Shown in pieces: positions 55,502 through 63,862 of a DNA stretch of 64,000 nt. The notes beneath the pieces are model-generated. The model was given only the letters and a program-made list of their open reading frames with translations. It had not been told where the DNA came from and made no database searches. Within the stretch, counting starts at the first letter, position 1. Each line of letters begins with the position of its first letter. Location of the stretch: the NCBI RefSeq assembly GCF_002005565.1, contig NZ_BDJC01000029.1:27524-91523 (forward strand). Reading direction: 5' to 3'. Made by a program: the position numbers and the translations under genes. Source of the stretch: Streptomyces sp. JHA26. Lineage in GTDB: Bacteria > Actinomycetota > Actinomycetes > Streptomycetales > Streptomycetaceae.

Positions 55502-56917
55502 ATGTCCGCATCCGCCGCCGGTTCAGCCGGGGCACCCGTCAACCCGCGGTCCCGTGTCCTCATCGCCAGCCTCATGGGGACGACGATCGAGTTCTACGAC
55601 TTCTACATCTACGCGACCGCCGCCGTCCTCGTCTTCCCGAAGCTCTTCTTCCCGAGCAGTGACCCCACCACGGCGCTCCTGTCGTCGTTCGCGGTCTTCG
55701 GCGCCGCGATGGTCGCGCGGCCGGTCGGCGCCGTCTTCTTCGGGCACCTCGGCGACCGGCTCGGCCGCAAGAAGACGCTGGTCGTCTCGCTCCTCACCAT
55801 GGGCATCGCCACCTTCCTCATCGGCGTACTGCCCACCTACGCGCAGGCCGGCTGGGTCGCCACCGCGCTGCTGGTGCTGATGCGGCTCGCGCAGGGCTTC
55901 GCGCTGGGCGGCGAGTGGAGCGGTGCCGCCCTGGTCGCCACCGAGAACGCCCCCAGGGGCAAGCGGGCTCTGTGGGGCACGTTCCCCCAACTCGGCGCAC
56001 CGCTCGGCTTCATCATCGGCAACGGTCTGTTCCTGATCATCGGCGCGCTGCTGCCCTCCGGGAGCGGCGCCGACCCCACGCAGCCGTCCGAGGCCTTCGC
56101 GAGCTGGGGCTGGCGCATCCCGTTCCTGTTCTCCGCCGTGATGGTCGCGATCGGCCTGTGGGTGCGCTCGCGGCTCGTGGAGTCGACGGTGTTCACCCGG
56201 ACCCGCGAGGCCGGGAAGGTGCGGAAGCTTCCGCTGGCCACCGTGGTCCAGGGGCACTGGAGGCAGCTGGTCCTGGGCACGTTCATCATGCTGGCGACCT
56301 ACGTGCTCTTCTACCTCATGACCACGTTCTCGCTGAGCTACGGGCGTGCCGCGAAGAACGCCGACGTGCCGGGGCTGGGGTACAGCTACACCACGTTCGT
56401 CCTGATGATGATCTTCGGCGTGCTGTTCTTCGCCGTGTTCACCCTGATCTCCGGCCCGCTCGCCGACAAGTACGGACGCCGTGCCACCCTGGTCTGGATC
56501 ACCGCCGCCATCGCGGTCTTCGGTCTGGTCTGGGTGCCGCTGATCGGCCTGGGCACGCTCGGCGTGGTGCTGTGGCTGGTGCTCGGCTTCACGCTGATGG
56601 GCATGACCTTCGGCCCGATGGGCGCGCTGCTGCCCGAGCTGTTCCCGACGAGCGTGCGCTACACCGGTTCCGGCATCTCGTACAACGTCAGTTCGATCCT
56701 CGGGGCGGCCGTCGCGCCGTTCATCGCGGTGGCGCTGTGGGAGGCCGGTGACGGCTCGCCGTGGCTGGTCGGCGTGTACCTCTCCGCGATGGCCGTGCTG
56801 ACGCTGGCCGCCCTGCTGCTCTCCAAGGAGACCAGGGACGTCTCCCTGGAGGAGCAGAACACCGCGCCCGCCGGCGAGGACCCCCGGACGGCCCCGGCGG
56901 CGTCGCCCGCGTCCTGA
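55502..56917 (+). CDS. MFS metabolite:H+ symporter (MHS family)
   Basis: 471 aa, 12 TM helices. GTTIEFYDFYIYATAAV in TM1, the MFS loop GHLGDRLGRKKTL between TM2 and 3, MRLAQGFALGGEWSGA, and the second-half loop GPLADKYGRR. Pattern of the MHS subfamily (proline/betaine, alpha-ketoglutarate or shikimate). ATG at 55502. Substrate unknown. Confidence 0.9.
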   Translation: MSASAAGSAGAPVNPRSRVLIASLMGTTIEFYDFYIYATAAVLVFPKLFFPSSDPTTALLSSFAVFGAAMVARPVGAVFFGHLGDRLGRKKTLVVSLLTMGIATFLIGVLPTYAQAGWVATALLVLMRLAQGFALGGEWSGAALVATENAPRGKRALWGTFPQLGAPLGFIIGNGLFLIIGALLPSGSGADPTQPSEAFASWGWRIPFLFSAVMVAIGLWVRSRLVESTVFTRTREAGKVRKLPLATVVQGHWRQLVLGTFIMLATYVLFYLMTTFSLSYGRAAKNADVPGLGYSYTTFVLMMIFGVLFFAVFTLISGPLADKYGRRATLVWITAAIAVFGLVWVPLIGLGTLGVVLWLVLGFTLMGMTFGPMGALLPELFPTSVRYTGSGISYNVSSILGAAVAPFIAVALWEAGDGSPWLVGVYLSAMAVLTLAALLLSKETRDVSLEEQNTAPAGEDPRTAPAASPAS

Positions 56918-56930
56918 TCGCCGTCCGGGT

Positions 56931-56949
56931 CCGCACGGGGGCCGTGCGG
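56931..56949. terminator. Short hairpin between MFS and carboxypeptidase genes
   Basis: 8-nt inverted repeat, 56931-56938 (ccgcacgg) and 56942-56949, 3-nt loop, between two convergent genes. Confidence 0.6.
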
Positions 56950-56976
56950 GGTCCGCACAGGACCGGCTCCGGCGGG

Positions 56977-57711
56977 TCAGATGCCGCAGTTCGGCGCCGA
57001 CCAGTACGGCGACGGGTCGAGGGCCACGTGGGTGTGGTCGTTGTGGTCGGGGTAGCCCGGGCCGAGGATCTCCGAGAAGCCGTGGGTCCTGGCCTGCTGG
57101 GCGAGGCGGCAGAAGCTGGGCGAGCCGGTGAGGTCGGCGGCGTCGCCGTAGAGGTGGCGGCTGGTGGACGAGCCGCCCACCGCGCTGTTGCAGGCGCGGG
57201 AGCGGAAGCCGCTGGAGATGGTGAGCGGCACGTCGCCGAGGGCGTGCCGCATCGCCTCCAGCTTCCACATGGTCTTCAGCGCGTTCGACTTGGCGGTGGC
57301 CGCGGAGACCGCGCCGCCGGACCAGTCGGAGTTGCACTTGTTGAGCTCCGCGTAGGTGAAGTGGACGGGCGTGCAGTCCGCGTCCTGGAGCGCGTAGATC
57401 TTGCTGAAGGTCGCGGGGCCGGCGACGCCGTCCGCTGCCAGCCCGTAGGCGGACTGGAACTTCTTGACGGCTGCGGCGGTCCGGGCGCCGTACTGGCCGT
57501 CGTAGGAGAGCCGTTCGCCGGAGGTGACCCAGCCGGCGACGCGGATCTGGAGCTGCGTGACGTCGGCGCCGGAGGAGCCTTGCCGCAGGGTGCGGTTCCA
57601 GGTGTAGCAGGAGTCGGCGTGCGCGGCGGTGGCGGTGGCGCCGACACCGACCGCCGCGCCCGCCATGAGCATGACAAATGAGAGAAGGAGACGTGACACG
57701 CGTCTGAACAT
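56977..57711 (-). CDS. Secreted zinc D-Ala-D-Ala carboxypeptidase (peptidoglycan-binding + peptidase M15)
   Basis: 244 aa. Signal peptide (MFRRVSRLLLSFVMLMAGAAVGVGATATAAHA), a peptidoglycan-binding domain (LRQGSSGADVTQLQIRV, YDGQYGARTAAAVKKFQ) and an M15A peptidase with zinc residues in TSRHLYGDAADL and NDHTHVAL. Trims D-Ala from pentapeptides; a counterpart of the known Streptomyces albus G enzyme. ATG at 57711. Confidence 0.94.
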   Translation of the reverse strand: MFRRVSRLLLSFVMLMAGAAVGVGATATAAHADSCYTWNRTLRQGSSGADVTQLQIRVAGWVTSGERLSYDGQYGARTAAAVKKFQSAYGLAADGVAGPATFSKIYALQDADCTPVHFTYAELNKCNSDWSGGAVSAATAKSNALKTMWKLEAMRHALGDVPLTISSGFRSRACNSAVGGSSTSRHLYGDAADLTGSPSFCRLAQQARTHGFSEILGPGYPDHNDHTHVALDPSPYWSAPNCGI

Positions 57712-57890
57712 CCCGGCCTCCCGACCGTCGAGTCGTCCGTGAACCGGAGCCCAGCGTGCGGCACCGCGCTACGCGCGTCAATGGCACCCGGGGGAAGCGA
57801 AGTCGACGTTTCCGCTTCCGGCGGGGAGTGCGCATGTCATCGTGGGGAATAGCCAACTCCCGTCCCCCCACGGTCCTTCAGGGAGGCCCC

Positions 57891-58448
57891 ATGCTGCGTG
57901 GCATCGACGTCAGCGCCTACCAGTCCTCCAGCTACGACACCGACGGGCTCTCCTTCGTCTTCGTGAAGGCGACGGAGGGCCGCTCGTACGTCAACCCCAA
58001 GCTCGCCGCCCAGACGGAGCGGGCCCGCGACGCCGGACTCGTCGTCGGCTTCTACCACTTCCTGTGGCCGGGCAACCTCACCGCCCAGGCCGAGTACTTC
58101 GTCTCCAAGGCCCCGGACCGCAAGGGCGACATCCTCGCCGTCGACTGGGAGACGAACGGCGAGGGCACGCATCCGAGCAACGCGGAGAAGGACAGCTTCA
58201 TCAAGAAGCTGAAGGCGCTGCGGCCGGACAACAGGGTGATCCTCTACTGCAACCGGAATTTTTGGTTGAACGTCGACACCACTTCGTACGCCGGTGACGG
58301 CCTCTGGATCGCCGACTACGTCTCGGCGGGCAAGCCCCGCATCCAGGCGAAGTGGCGCTTCCACCAGTACACGGACCACCCGGTCGACACCAATGTGGCC
58401 GACTTCGCGAGCAAGGCCGCGCTGAAGGAGTGGGCGCAGAGCGCCTGA
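57891..58448 (+). CDS. GH25-like muramidase domain without signal peptide
   Basis: 185 aa. MLRGIDVSAYQSSS, FVFVKATEGRSYVNP, VGFYHFLWPG, catalytic acid pair in LAVDWETNG and QYTDHPVD: the lysozyme M1/GH25 core. GH25 enzymes split peptidoglycan between MurNAc and GlcNAc. The ATG at 57891 has GGAGG 6-9 nt upstream, and no signal peptide is present, unlike secreted family members. Could be an endolysin-like or non-classically released enzyme. Lies divergent from the carboxypeptidase. Confidence 0.85.
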   Translation: MLRGIDVSAYQSSSYDTDGLSFVFVKATEGRSYVNPKLAAQTERARDAGLVVGFYHFLWPGNLTAQAEYFVSKAPDRKGDILAVDWETNGEGTHPSNAEKDSFIKKLKALRPDNRVILYCNRNFWLNVDTTSYAGDGLWIADYVSAGKPRIQAKWRFHQYTDHPVDTNVADFASKAALKEWAQSA

Positions 58449-58456
58449 GGGCGGGA

Positions 58457-59119
58457 TCAGCCCCGGAAGTCCTCGGGCCGCTCCGGCGACGCTTGCGCCA
58501 GCGCCTTGGTGACGCCGTCGACGCCCGCACGCAGGCCGTAGACCGGGGTGCCCGGCTGCTGGCGCCAGGAGTCGTCGATGCCGCCGGCGTCGACGGTGTC
58601 GAAGCCCAGCTCGTCGATGAGGGCGCGGACCTTCGCCTTGGCCGCCTCGTCGTCGCCGGCCACCGGGAGGGCCTGGCGGTCGGGCGCGCCTGCCGGACGG
58701 TGGCGGTCGAGGATGTCCTGGGCGTAGGTGCCGTTGAAGGCCTTGATCACCGGGTGGCCGAGGTGTCCCTCGGTCCAGCGGCTCTCGGTGCGGCCCTCGT
58801 CCTCGATGCCCGCGATCCTGCCGTCGCGCCGCCGCGGGTAGTAGTTGCCGGTGTCGATGACCGCGACGCCGTCGGCCGCGCCGTCCAGGACGCCGGACGG
58901 CAGGTCCGGGATCCGCTTCAGCGGGATGGTGACGACCACGATCTCGGCGCCGCGGGCCGCCTGCTCCACCGGTACGGGGGTGGCGCCGGTCTCCTCGGCC
59001 AGTGCGGTGAGCGTGTGGGGTCCGCGCGAGTTGGCGACGGAGACGTCGTGTCCGAGGGCGGTGAGCCGCCGGGTGAGGTTGCCGCCGATGTTGCCCGCGC
59101 CGATGATGCCGATCTTCAT
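58457..59119 (-). CDS. NADP/F420-type oxidoreductase
   Basis: 220 aa. Rossmann motif MKIGIIGAGNIGGNLTRRL with SRGP after beta-2, VVTIPLKRIPDLPSG and VIDTGNYYP; the KAFNGTYAQD and C-terminal VYGLRAGVDG segments match the NADPH:F420 reductase/NAD-binding-2 family. Could use F420, as Streptomyces make it. ATG at 59119. Confidence 0.85.
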   Translation of the reverse strand: MKIGIIGAGNIGGNLTRRLTALGHDVSVANSRGPHTLTALAEETGATPVPVEQAARGAEIVVVTIPLKRIPDLPSGVLDGAADGVAVIDTGNYYPRRRDGRIAGIEDEGRTESRWTEGHLGHPVIKAFNGTYAQDILDRHRPAGAPDRQALPVAGDDEAAKAKVRALIDELGFDTVDAGGIDDSWRQQPGTPVYGLRAGVDGVTKALAQASPERPEDFRG

Positions 59120-59254
59120 GGTCCGACTCGCCTGGCCTTCCGGAGGTCGTGTCCTACGGGTCCGGCGCGTCCACCGCGCCGGTGATCGGCTGCAACCTCC
59201 GGGCGTCGCGGGCTATTCCGGCACCGCCCGGCATTCGCCCGGGGGGCGGCATGA

Positions 59255-59296
59255 CGAGGGGGCGCCCGCCGGAGGTCCGGACGGGCGCCCCCCTCG
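59255..59296 (-). terminator. Hairpin after the EF-hand gene
   Basis: 11-nt inverted repeat, 59258-59268 (gggggcgcccg) and 59282-59292, extendable with one bulge, 13-nt loop. It begins 9 nt after the EF-hand stop. Confidence 0.75.
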
Positions 59297-59304
59297 GGCG
59301 TCGC

Positions 59305-59517
59305 CTACTTGTTGAGGTGCGCCCAGAACTCGTCGAACGACAGCATCTTGTCGCCGTTGAGGTCGCGGCCGGCGATGATCGCCTCGGCCACCGACTCGGT
59401 GACGTTCCAGTCACCGCCCTGGGCCAGCGCGGTCTTGAACTCGGCAGCGGTGATGAACCCGTCACCGTCCGTATCGATCCGCTCGAACTGCTTGCGCGCT
59501 TCCTCGATGTCCGCCAC
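59305..59517 (-). CDS. EF-hand calcium-binding protein
   Basis: 70 aa. Two EF-hands: DTDGDGFITAAE (residues about 15-26) and DLNGDKMLSFDE (about 52-63), with Asp/Asn/Glu at the metal positions. Calmodulin-like small protein known in Streptomyces, thought to buffer or sense Ca2+. ATG at 59517. Same as the S. coelicolor EF-hand protein set near this locus by gene order; symbol not assigned. Confidence 0.93.
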   Translation of the reverse strand: MADIEEARKQFERIDTDGDGFITAAEFKTALAQGGDWNVTESVAEAIIAGRDLNGDKMLSFDEFWAHLNK

Positions 59518-59576
59518 CGATCAGCCCCTCATCCGTGCTCCGGCCGTGCTGTCGCACGCCACTGACGCAGGTCAGA

Positions 59577-60491
59577 TTAGCTGCCCGTCCGGGCCTCCAG
59601 CGCGGCGACCACCCACCCGAACTCCTCCTCGTACGTCGTCTGGGGCCCCAGACCGCTCACGACGGCCGACAGTTCCCGGTACCGGCCGACCCGGCTGTCC
59701 GTCATCGCGGTCAGGCGTTCCAGGACGGCGGCGGGGTCGGCGTCGCCGAGCAGCGGGCGCAGGACGTCCCCGGCCCCGGGCGCATCAGGGGCGACGCCCC
59801 GGCGCAGCGCGTCGCCCGCGAGCCGCACGAGACGGCTGACGAACCACATGGAGGTGCCGGCGGGGACGTCCGGCCCCCGGTCGGCCGCGTTGAACTCCAC
59901 CATCGAGCGCATCAGCGCCCGGAAGCCGGGGTCCTGGATCAGCTCGGCCAGTTCCACCCAGGCGTCCACCTGCTCCGGCGTCGGGTCGTCGGGCAGCGTG
60001 GCCGCCGTGAACCGCAGCCGGCGGCGGACGTCGGGGTCCGCCGTGTCGATCCCGTCGAAGAGCTCCGTCATGAAGTCGTCGACGATCCGCCCGCGTTCGG
60101 CGGCGGACAGTCGCGCCAGTCTGTTCATCAGGGTCGTCTCCTTCGCGGTCGAACCGCGTCGCGCCACGGACGACAGCACCGCGCGGGTCACCTTCAGCGA
60201 CGCGATCTGCGCGTCCAGCGCGCTCACGTGTGCCGCCGCGACCTGCGCGACCGTCGTCTCGCCGGACAGGACCCGGTGTACGGCGTCCAGGCCGAGGCCC
60301 AGTTCGCGCAGGGTGCGGATCAGCTCCAGGCGGGCGACGGACGCGGCGTCGTAGAGGCGGTAGCCGCCGGCGGAGCGGGTCACCGGGGGCAGGGCGCCCT
60401 CGTCGGACCAGTAGCGGATGGTGCGCACGGTCAGTCCGGTGGCCCGTGCCAGCTCGCCGATGGTCATAAGTCCGGTGCCGTCGTCGGTCAT
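59577..60491 (-). CDS. MerR-family transcriptional regulator
   Basis: 304 aa. N-terminal MerR helix-turn-helix and wing: MTIGELARATGLTVRTIRYWSDEGALPPVTRSAGGYRLYDAA; coiled-coil linker, then a TipA/BmrR-like C-terminal region of unknown ligand. The ATG at 60491 sits just after a MerR-type 19-bp-spacer promoter, so the mRNA may be near leaderless. Confidence 0.9.
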   Translation of the reverse strand: MTDDGTGLMTIGELARATGLTVRTIRYWSDEGALPPVTRSAGGYRLYDAASVARLELIRTLRELGLGLDAVHRVLSGETTVAQVAAAHVSALDAQIASLKVTRAVLSSVARRGSTAKETTLMNRLARLSAAERGRIVDDFMTELFDGIDTADPDVRRRLRFTAATLPDDPTPEQVDAWVELAELIQDPGFRALMRSMVEFNAADRGPDVPAGTSMWFVSRLVRLAGDALRRGVAPDAPGAGDVLRPLLGDADPAAVLERLTAMTDSRVGRYRELSAVVSGLGPQTTYEEEFGWVVAALEARTGS

Positions 60492-60498
60492 ATCTGGG

Positions 60499-60529
60499 AG
60501 TCTGGGCCCTCCAGTGGGTGGAGACTCAA
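60499..60529 (-). promoter_or_regulatory. MerR-type promoter with 19-bp spacer and inverted repeat
   Basis: On the minus strand: -35 TTGAGT (60529-60524), 19-bp spacer, -10 CAGACT (60504-60499). The spacer holds the palindrome ctcca-gtggg-tggag (60509-60523). Overlong spacing with a central dyad is the hallmark of promoters activated by MerR proteins, so this is probably autoregulated. The divergent GNAT gene starts 9 nt beyond and may share control. Confidence 0.85.
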
Positions 60530-60537
60530 GGAGCACG

Positions 60538-61242
60538 GTGACGGAGAGCCTGCGGGAGATCCTGGACGCGGCGGCACGGGGTGTCTTCCCCCCGCCGGAC
60601 GGTGGGACGACGATGGTCGCGCAGCCCGGTCCGCGGGACGCGGGCGTCATCGCCTTCACGGCGCACTCGGTCGTCTTCACGGACGAGGACGAGGGGTGGG
60701 TGCGCGAGGCGCTGGACTCCCTGGAGTGCGACCCGCTCGCCGCGACGATGCACGCGCGGTTCCTGGCGGCCCTCATGGAGCGGACCGGGCGGACGACCGA
60801 CACGGTCGACGTGCTGCTGACCGGGGCGCCGCTCGCGGGGCGCCCGCCGCTCGCCCTGACGGAGGTCGTCGATCCCGGGCATCCGCGGGTGGTCTCCGCG
60901 CGACGGCGGCGCGACGACGTACGGGTGTGGGCGGCGGACGGCGGGGTGCTCGTGCTGGGGCGCGGGGTCGCCGGGCGGCTGGAGGTCGCGGTGGAGGTGG
61001 CGGAGGACGCGCGGCACCGGGGGCTGGGGCGGCGGCTGGTGACAGCGGCGCGGCAGCTGGCCGGGGGCGAGCCGGTGTGGGCCCAGGTGTCGCCGGGGAA
61101 CGCCCGCAGTCTGCGGGCGTTCCAGGCGGCGGGCTACCGGCCGGTGGGGTCGGAGGCGCTGTTCCTCCTGCCCGGGGGGCCGGACGACCAGGCGGTCAGT
61201 GCCAGGGCTCGTAGTGCGGGTTGCTCTCGCACCCGCTCATGA
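60538..61242 (+). CDS. GNAT acetyltransferase-like protein
   Basis: 234 aa. The C-terminal half has the acetyl-CoA loop AEDARHRGLGRRL and the VSPGNARSLRAFQAAGYRPVG strand-helix; the N-terminal half is a second, degenerate domain. GTG at 60538 with AAGGAG 4-9 nt upstream. Its 3' end overlaps the 3' end of the DNA ART gene by 47 nt on the opposite strand. Divergent from the MerR gene and possibly under its control. Substrate unknown. Confidence 0.83.
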   Translation: MTESLREILDAAARGVFPPPDGGTTMVAQPGPRDAGVIAFTAHSVVFTDEDEGWVREALDSLECDPLAATMHARFLAALMERTGRTTDTVDVLLTGAPLAGRPPLALTEVVDPGHPRVVSARRRRDDVRVWAADGGVLVLGRGVAGRLEVAVEVAEDARHRGLGRRLVTAARQLAGGEPVWAQVSPGNARSLRAFQAAGYRPVGSEALFLLPGGPDDQAVSARARSAGCSRTRS

Positions 61243-61804
61243 TCTCGGTCCTGGTCTGCTTGTCGACCGGGCAGACGCCGATGACGTACCGCCGCTGGAT
61301 GCCGCCGGGGAAGGCGACCTCGACCTGGTCGGCCCACCTGTGGGTGTCGCCGATGGTCTTGTTGACGTCGATGCCGCCGGGCGCGTCGATGTAGTAGTTG
61401 TAGCCGGACTTGTACCAGGTCTTGTACAGGTCGTGGTCGTAGGTCGTCGACACGTACGGCGAGGGCTGGTTGACCAGGACGTACTTCTCGACGTCGTACT
61501 GGCCGTTCTCGACGTCCTTGGCGTGGAAGCCCTCCTCGAAGACGACCTGCGGGCCCCTGCTGTCGCTGCGGTAGAGGGTGCCGCAGGTGGTGCGCCAGAC
61601 CGGTTCGGGGGTGATGCGGTCGACGTCGACGCCCCGGTCGGCGGCGGCCTCGAGCTTGTCGTCGAACCGGGGGCAGGCGGGGGCGGCCTTCGCGGGTGCC
61701 GCCGCCGGGGCCGCCGCGCCGGGGACGGCGGCGGAGGTGGCGAGGACCGCGGAGGCGGACAGGACGGCGGCGGCGGCCCGGCGCCGCAGACGGGTGGTGA
61801 TCAT
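61196..61804 (-). CDS. Secreted DNA-guanine ADP-ribosyltransferase (Scabin/ScARP-like)
   Basis: 202 aa. Signal peptide (MITTRLRRRAAAAVLSASAVLATSAAVPGAAA) followed by a pierisin-like ART fold. The active-site set is visible: Arg79 in YRSDSR, Ser119-Thr-Thr in YVSTTYD, and the Q160-x-E162 motif in DQVEVAF; the spacing equals Scabin's Arg77/Ser117/Gln158/Glu160. Such enzymes modify guanine in DNA using NAD+. The gene order agrees with S. coelicolor SCO5461 (ScARP), whose loss is reported to affect morphology and antibiotic production. Converges with the GNAT gene. ATG at 61804. Confidence 0.93.
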   Translation of the reverse strand: MITTRLRRRAAAAVLSASAVLATSAAVPGAAAPAAAPAKAAPACPRFDDKLEAAADRGVDVDRITPEPVWRTTCGTLYRSDSRGPQVVFEEGFHAKDVENGQYDVEKYVLVNQPSPYVSTTYDHDLYKTWYKSGYNYYIDAPGGIDVNKTIGDTHRWADQVEVAFPGGIQRRYVIGVCPVDKQTRTEIMSGCESNPHYEPWH

Positions 61805-61883
61805 GCGGGTACGATCCCGGCTCCGCGGCGGCGGCCCGCGGATCATCACCCGATGGCGGCGTGTTGGCCGAATCCCCTTGCCG

Positions 61884-63065
61884 TCAGCGGAAGATGCCGG
61901 TGTGGCCGAGCGAGTAGCGGCCGGGCTGCGGGTAGACGGCGAGGCCGTGCGGGCCGTTGCCGACCTTGATCCGGGCCAGTTGTCCGCCGGTGCGGGTGTC
62001 GATGGCGTACACCTCGGCGTCGTAGCGGCCGGAGAGCCACAGGACCTTGCCGTCGGCGGAGACACCGCCCATGTCGGGGCTGCCGCCGTCGGGCAGGCGC
62101 CACTTCCTGGTGAGCTTGTTCTCGGTGAAGTCGAAGACGGAGACGGTGCCCTCGCCCCGGTTGGAGACGTACATCTCGCGGGAGTCGCGGCCGACGTAGA
62201 GGCCGTGGGCGCCCTTGCCGGTGGGCAGGAGGGTGGGGGTGGTGAACGCGTCGCCGTCGAGCACCCACATACCGTCGGCCTTCATGTCGGCGATGTAGAA
62301 CCTCCTGCCATCGGGCGAGATCTTGACGTCCTGCGGCATCGCGCCGTCGAGGGGCAGCTTCTGCTGGGCGACGACCTCCATCTTCCGGGTGTCGACCTTG
62401 AGCAGTTCGCCGCTGAACTCGCAGGAGACGATGAAGTAGCGCCCGTCGAGGGAGAAGTCGGCGTGGTTGACGCCGTAGCAGGTGACGGGGACGGTCTTCT
62501 TCACCTTCATGGTGTGCGGGTCGCGGAAGACCAGTTCCCGGTCGAGGGAGGCCATGACGACGGCGTACCTGCCGTCGGGCGTGAAGTACAGGTTGTACGG
62601 GTCGTGGACGTCGACCGGCGCGCCCGCCCTGCCCGTCTCCGGGTCGATGGGGGTGAGGGTGTGGCCCCGGTTGTTGTTGACCCACAGGGTCTTCAGGTCC
62701 CAGGACGGCACCACGTGCTGGGGCTGCCGGCCGACCGGGATGGTGTCGACGACCTCGTAGGTCTTCGGGTCGATGACCGTGACCGTGTCGGACTCGGTGT
62801 TGGGGACGTAGACCCGGGAGGGGAAGTCCTTGACCGCCGGGGAGAGCTTGTCCGGGCGGTCGGCGGCGTAGACGTCCTTCGGGTCGAGGACGGGCGGCAT
62901 GCCGGGCAGGCCGTCGACGGCGGGCTTCCGCTCGGCGGGGGAGGCCTTGGCGGCACGGGTGCCCGGGGGTGTCCCGCCGGGCTGCTGCCGTCCGTCGCCG
63001 CAGGCGGCGAGTGCGGCGAGGGCGAGGCCCGCGATCAGGGTGCGGGTGAGGGTTCTGGCGTGCAT
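61884..63065 (-). CDS. YncE-like beta-propeller lipoprotein
   Basis: 393 aa. Signal peptide with lipobox LAAC (Cys22), then seven-bladed YVTN-type propeller repeats: VYVPNTESDTVTVIDPKTYEVVDTI, MYVSNRGEGTVSVFDF and similar. Extracellular, membrane-anchored; probably a binding or scaffolding propeller. Its ATG at 63065 overlaps the stop of the upstream deacetylase-like gene (TGATG), so translation is coupled. Confidence 0.9.
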   Translation of the reverse strand: MHARTLTRTLIAGLALAALAACGDGRQQPGGTPPGTRAAKASPAERKPAVDGLPGMPPVLDPKDVYAADRPDKLSPAVKDFPSRVYVPNTESDTVTVIDPKTYEVVDTIPVGRQPQHVVPSWDLKTLWVNNNRGHTLTPIDPETGRAGAPVDVHDPYNLYFTPDGRYAVVMASLDRELVFRDPHTMKVKKTVPVTCYGVNHADFSLDGRYFIVSCEFSGELLKVDTRKMEVVAQQKLPLDGAMPQDVKISPDGRRFYIADMKADGMWVLDGDAFTTPTLLPTGKGAHGLYVGRDSREMYVSNRGEGTVSVFDFTENKLTRKWRLPDGGSPDMGGVSADGKVLWLSGRYDAEVYAIDTRTGGQLARIKVGNGPHGLAVYPQPGRYSLGHTGIFR

Positions 63066-63862
63066 CAGCCGATCAGCTCCGTGGTGGTCACCGCGCGCAG
63101 TCCGCGGCGGTCGAGTTCTTCCAGTACGGCGGGGAGCGCGGCGACCGTGTCCGCGTAGCCGAAGTGCAGGCTCACCACGGACCCGCCGCGGACCGCGCCG
63201 AGCACGGAGCGGGCGACGGCGGGGGCGCCGGGCGAGGTGAAGTCGAGGGGGTCGACGTCGTAGGACAGGACGTGCGGGTAGCCGGCGCGGACGGCCAGCC
63301 GTTCGACGAGCGGGGAGGCGCGGGCGGCGCGGGAGGGCCGGAACCAGGTGCCGACGGAGCCGGTGAGGCGCTTCAGGCGCCGGGCGCAGTCGGTGATCTC
63401 GGCGTACGCCTCCGCCTCGGTCATGGCGTTGACGTCCAGGTGGTGCTGGGTGTGGTTGCCGAGGTCGTGGCCGCCGTCGAGGATGCGGCGGGCCAGTTCC
63501 GGGTGGGCGTCCAGCCAGGTGCCGACGGCCAGTACGGTGACGCGGGCGCCGTGCCGTTCGGCCTCGGTCAGGATCGCGCGGGCGGTGGTGGGGTCGCCCT
63601 GGCCGTGGAAGGTGAGGGCGACGCGGGGGCGGTCACGGGGGCCGTGGGCGATCTGGACGGGACGGCCGGGGAAGCGGCGGGGAGCGGGCGCCGTGAGCAC
63701 GGTGGCCACGCCGGGCGTGCGGGGCGGGGACGGTGCGGAGGCGGAGGGGCGTGCGGCGGGGTGGGCGGTGGCGCCCTTCGTGCCGCATCCGGTGGTCAGC
63801 GCTCCCGCGGCGAAGAGTCCGGCGCACGCCGCCAGTGCGGTTCGGCGGTCGGTCGTGGTCAC
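63065..63862 (-). CDS. Polysaccharide deacetylase-like lipoprotein with altered motif 1
   Basis: 265 aa. Lipobox TTGC near residue 26, linker, then a NodB fold. The usual TFDDGP motif reads TFHGQGDP, so the canonical catalytic-base Asp is missing, while the metal histidines in GNHTQHH are kept and HFGYAD ends the fold. A similar HGQGD variant occurs in other Streptomyces lipoproteins as far as I recall. Activity is therefore uncertain; it may be a binding protein or act by a changed mechanism. ATG at 63862; co-translated with the propeller gene. Confidence 0.85.
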   Translation of the reverse strand: MTTTDRRTALAACAGLFAAGALTTGCGTKGATAHPAARPSASAPSPPRTPGVATVLTAPAPRRFPGRPVQIAHGPRDRPRVALTFHGQGDPTTARAILTEAERHGARVTVLAVGTWLDAHPELARRILDGGHDLGNHTQHHLDVNAMTEAEAYAEITDCARRLKRLTGSVGTWFRPSRAARASPLVERLAVRAGYPHVLSYDVDPLDFTSPGAPAVARSVLGAVRGGSVVSLHFGYADTVAALPAVLEELDRRGLRAVTTTELIG

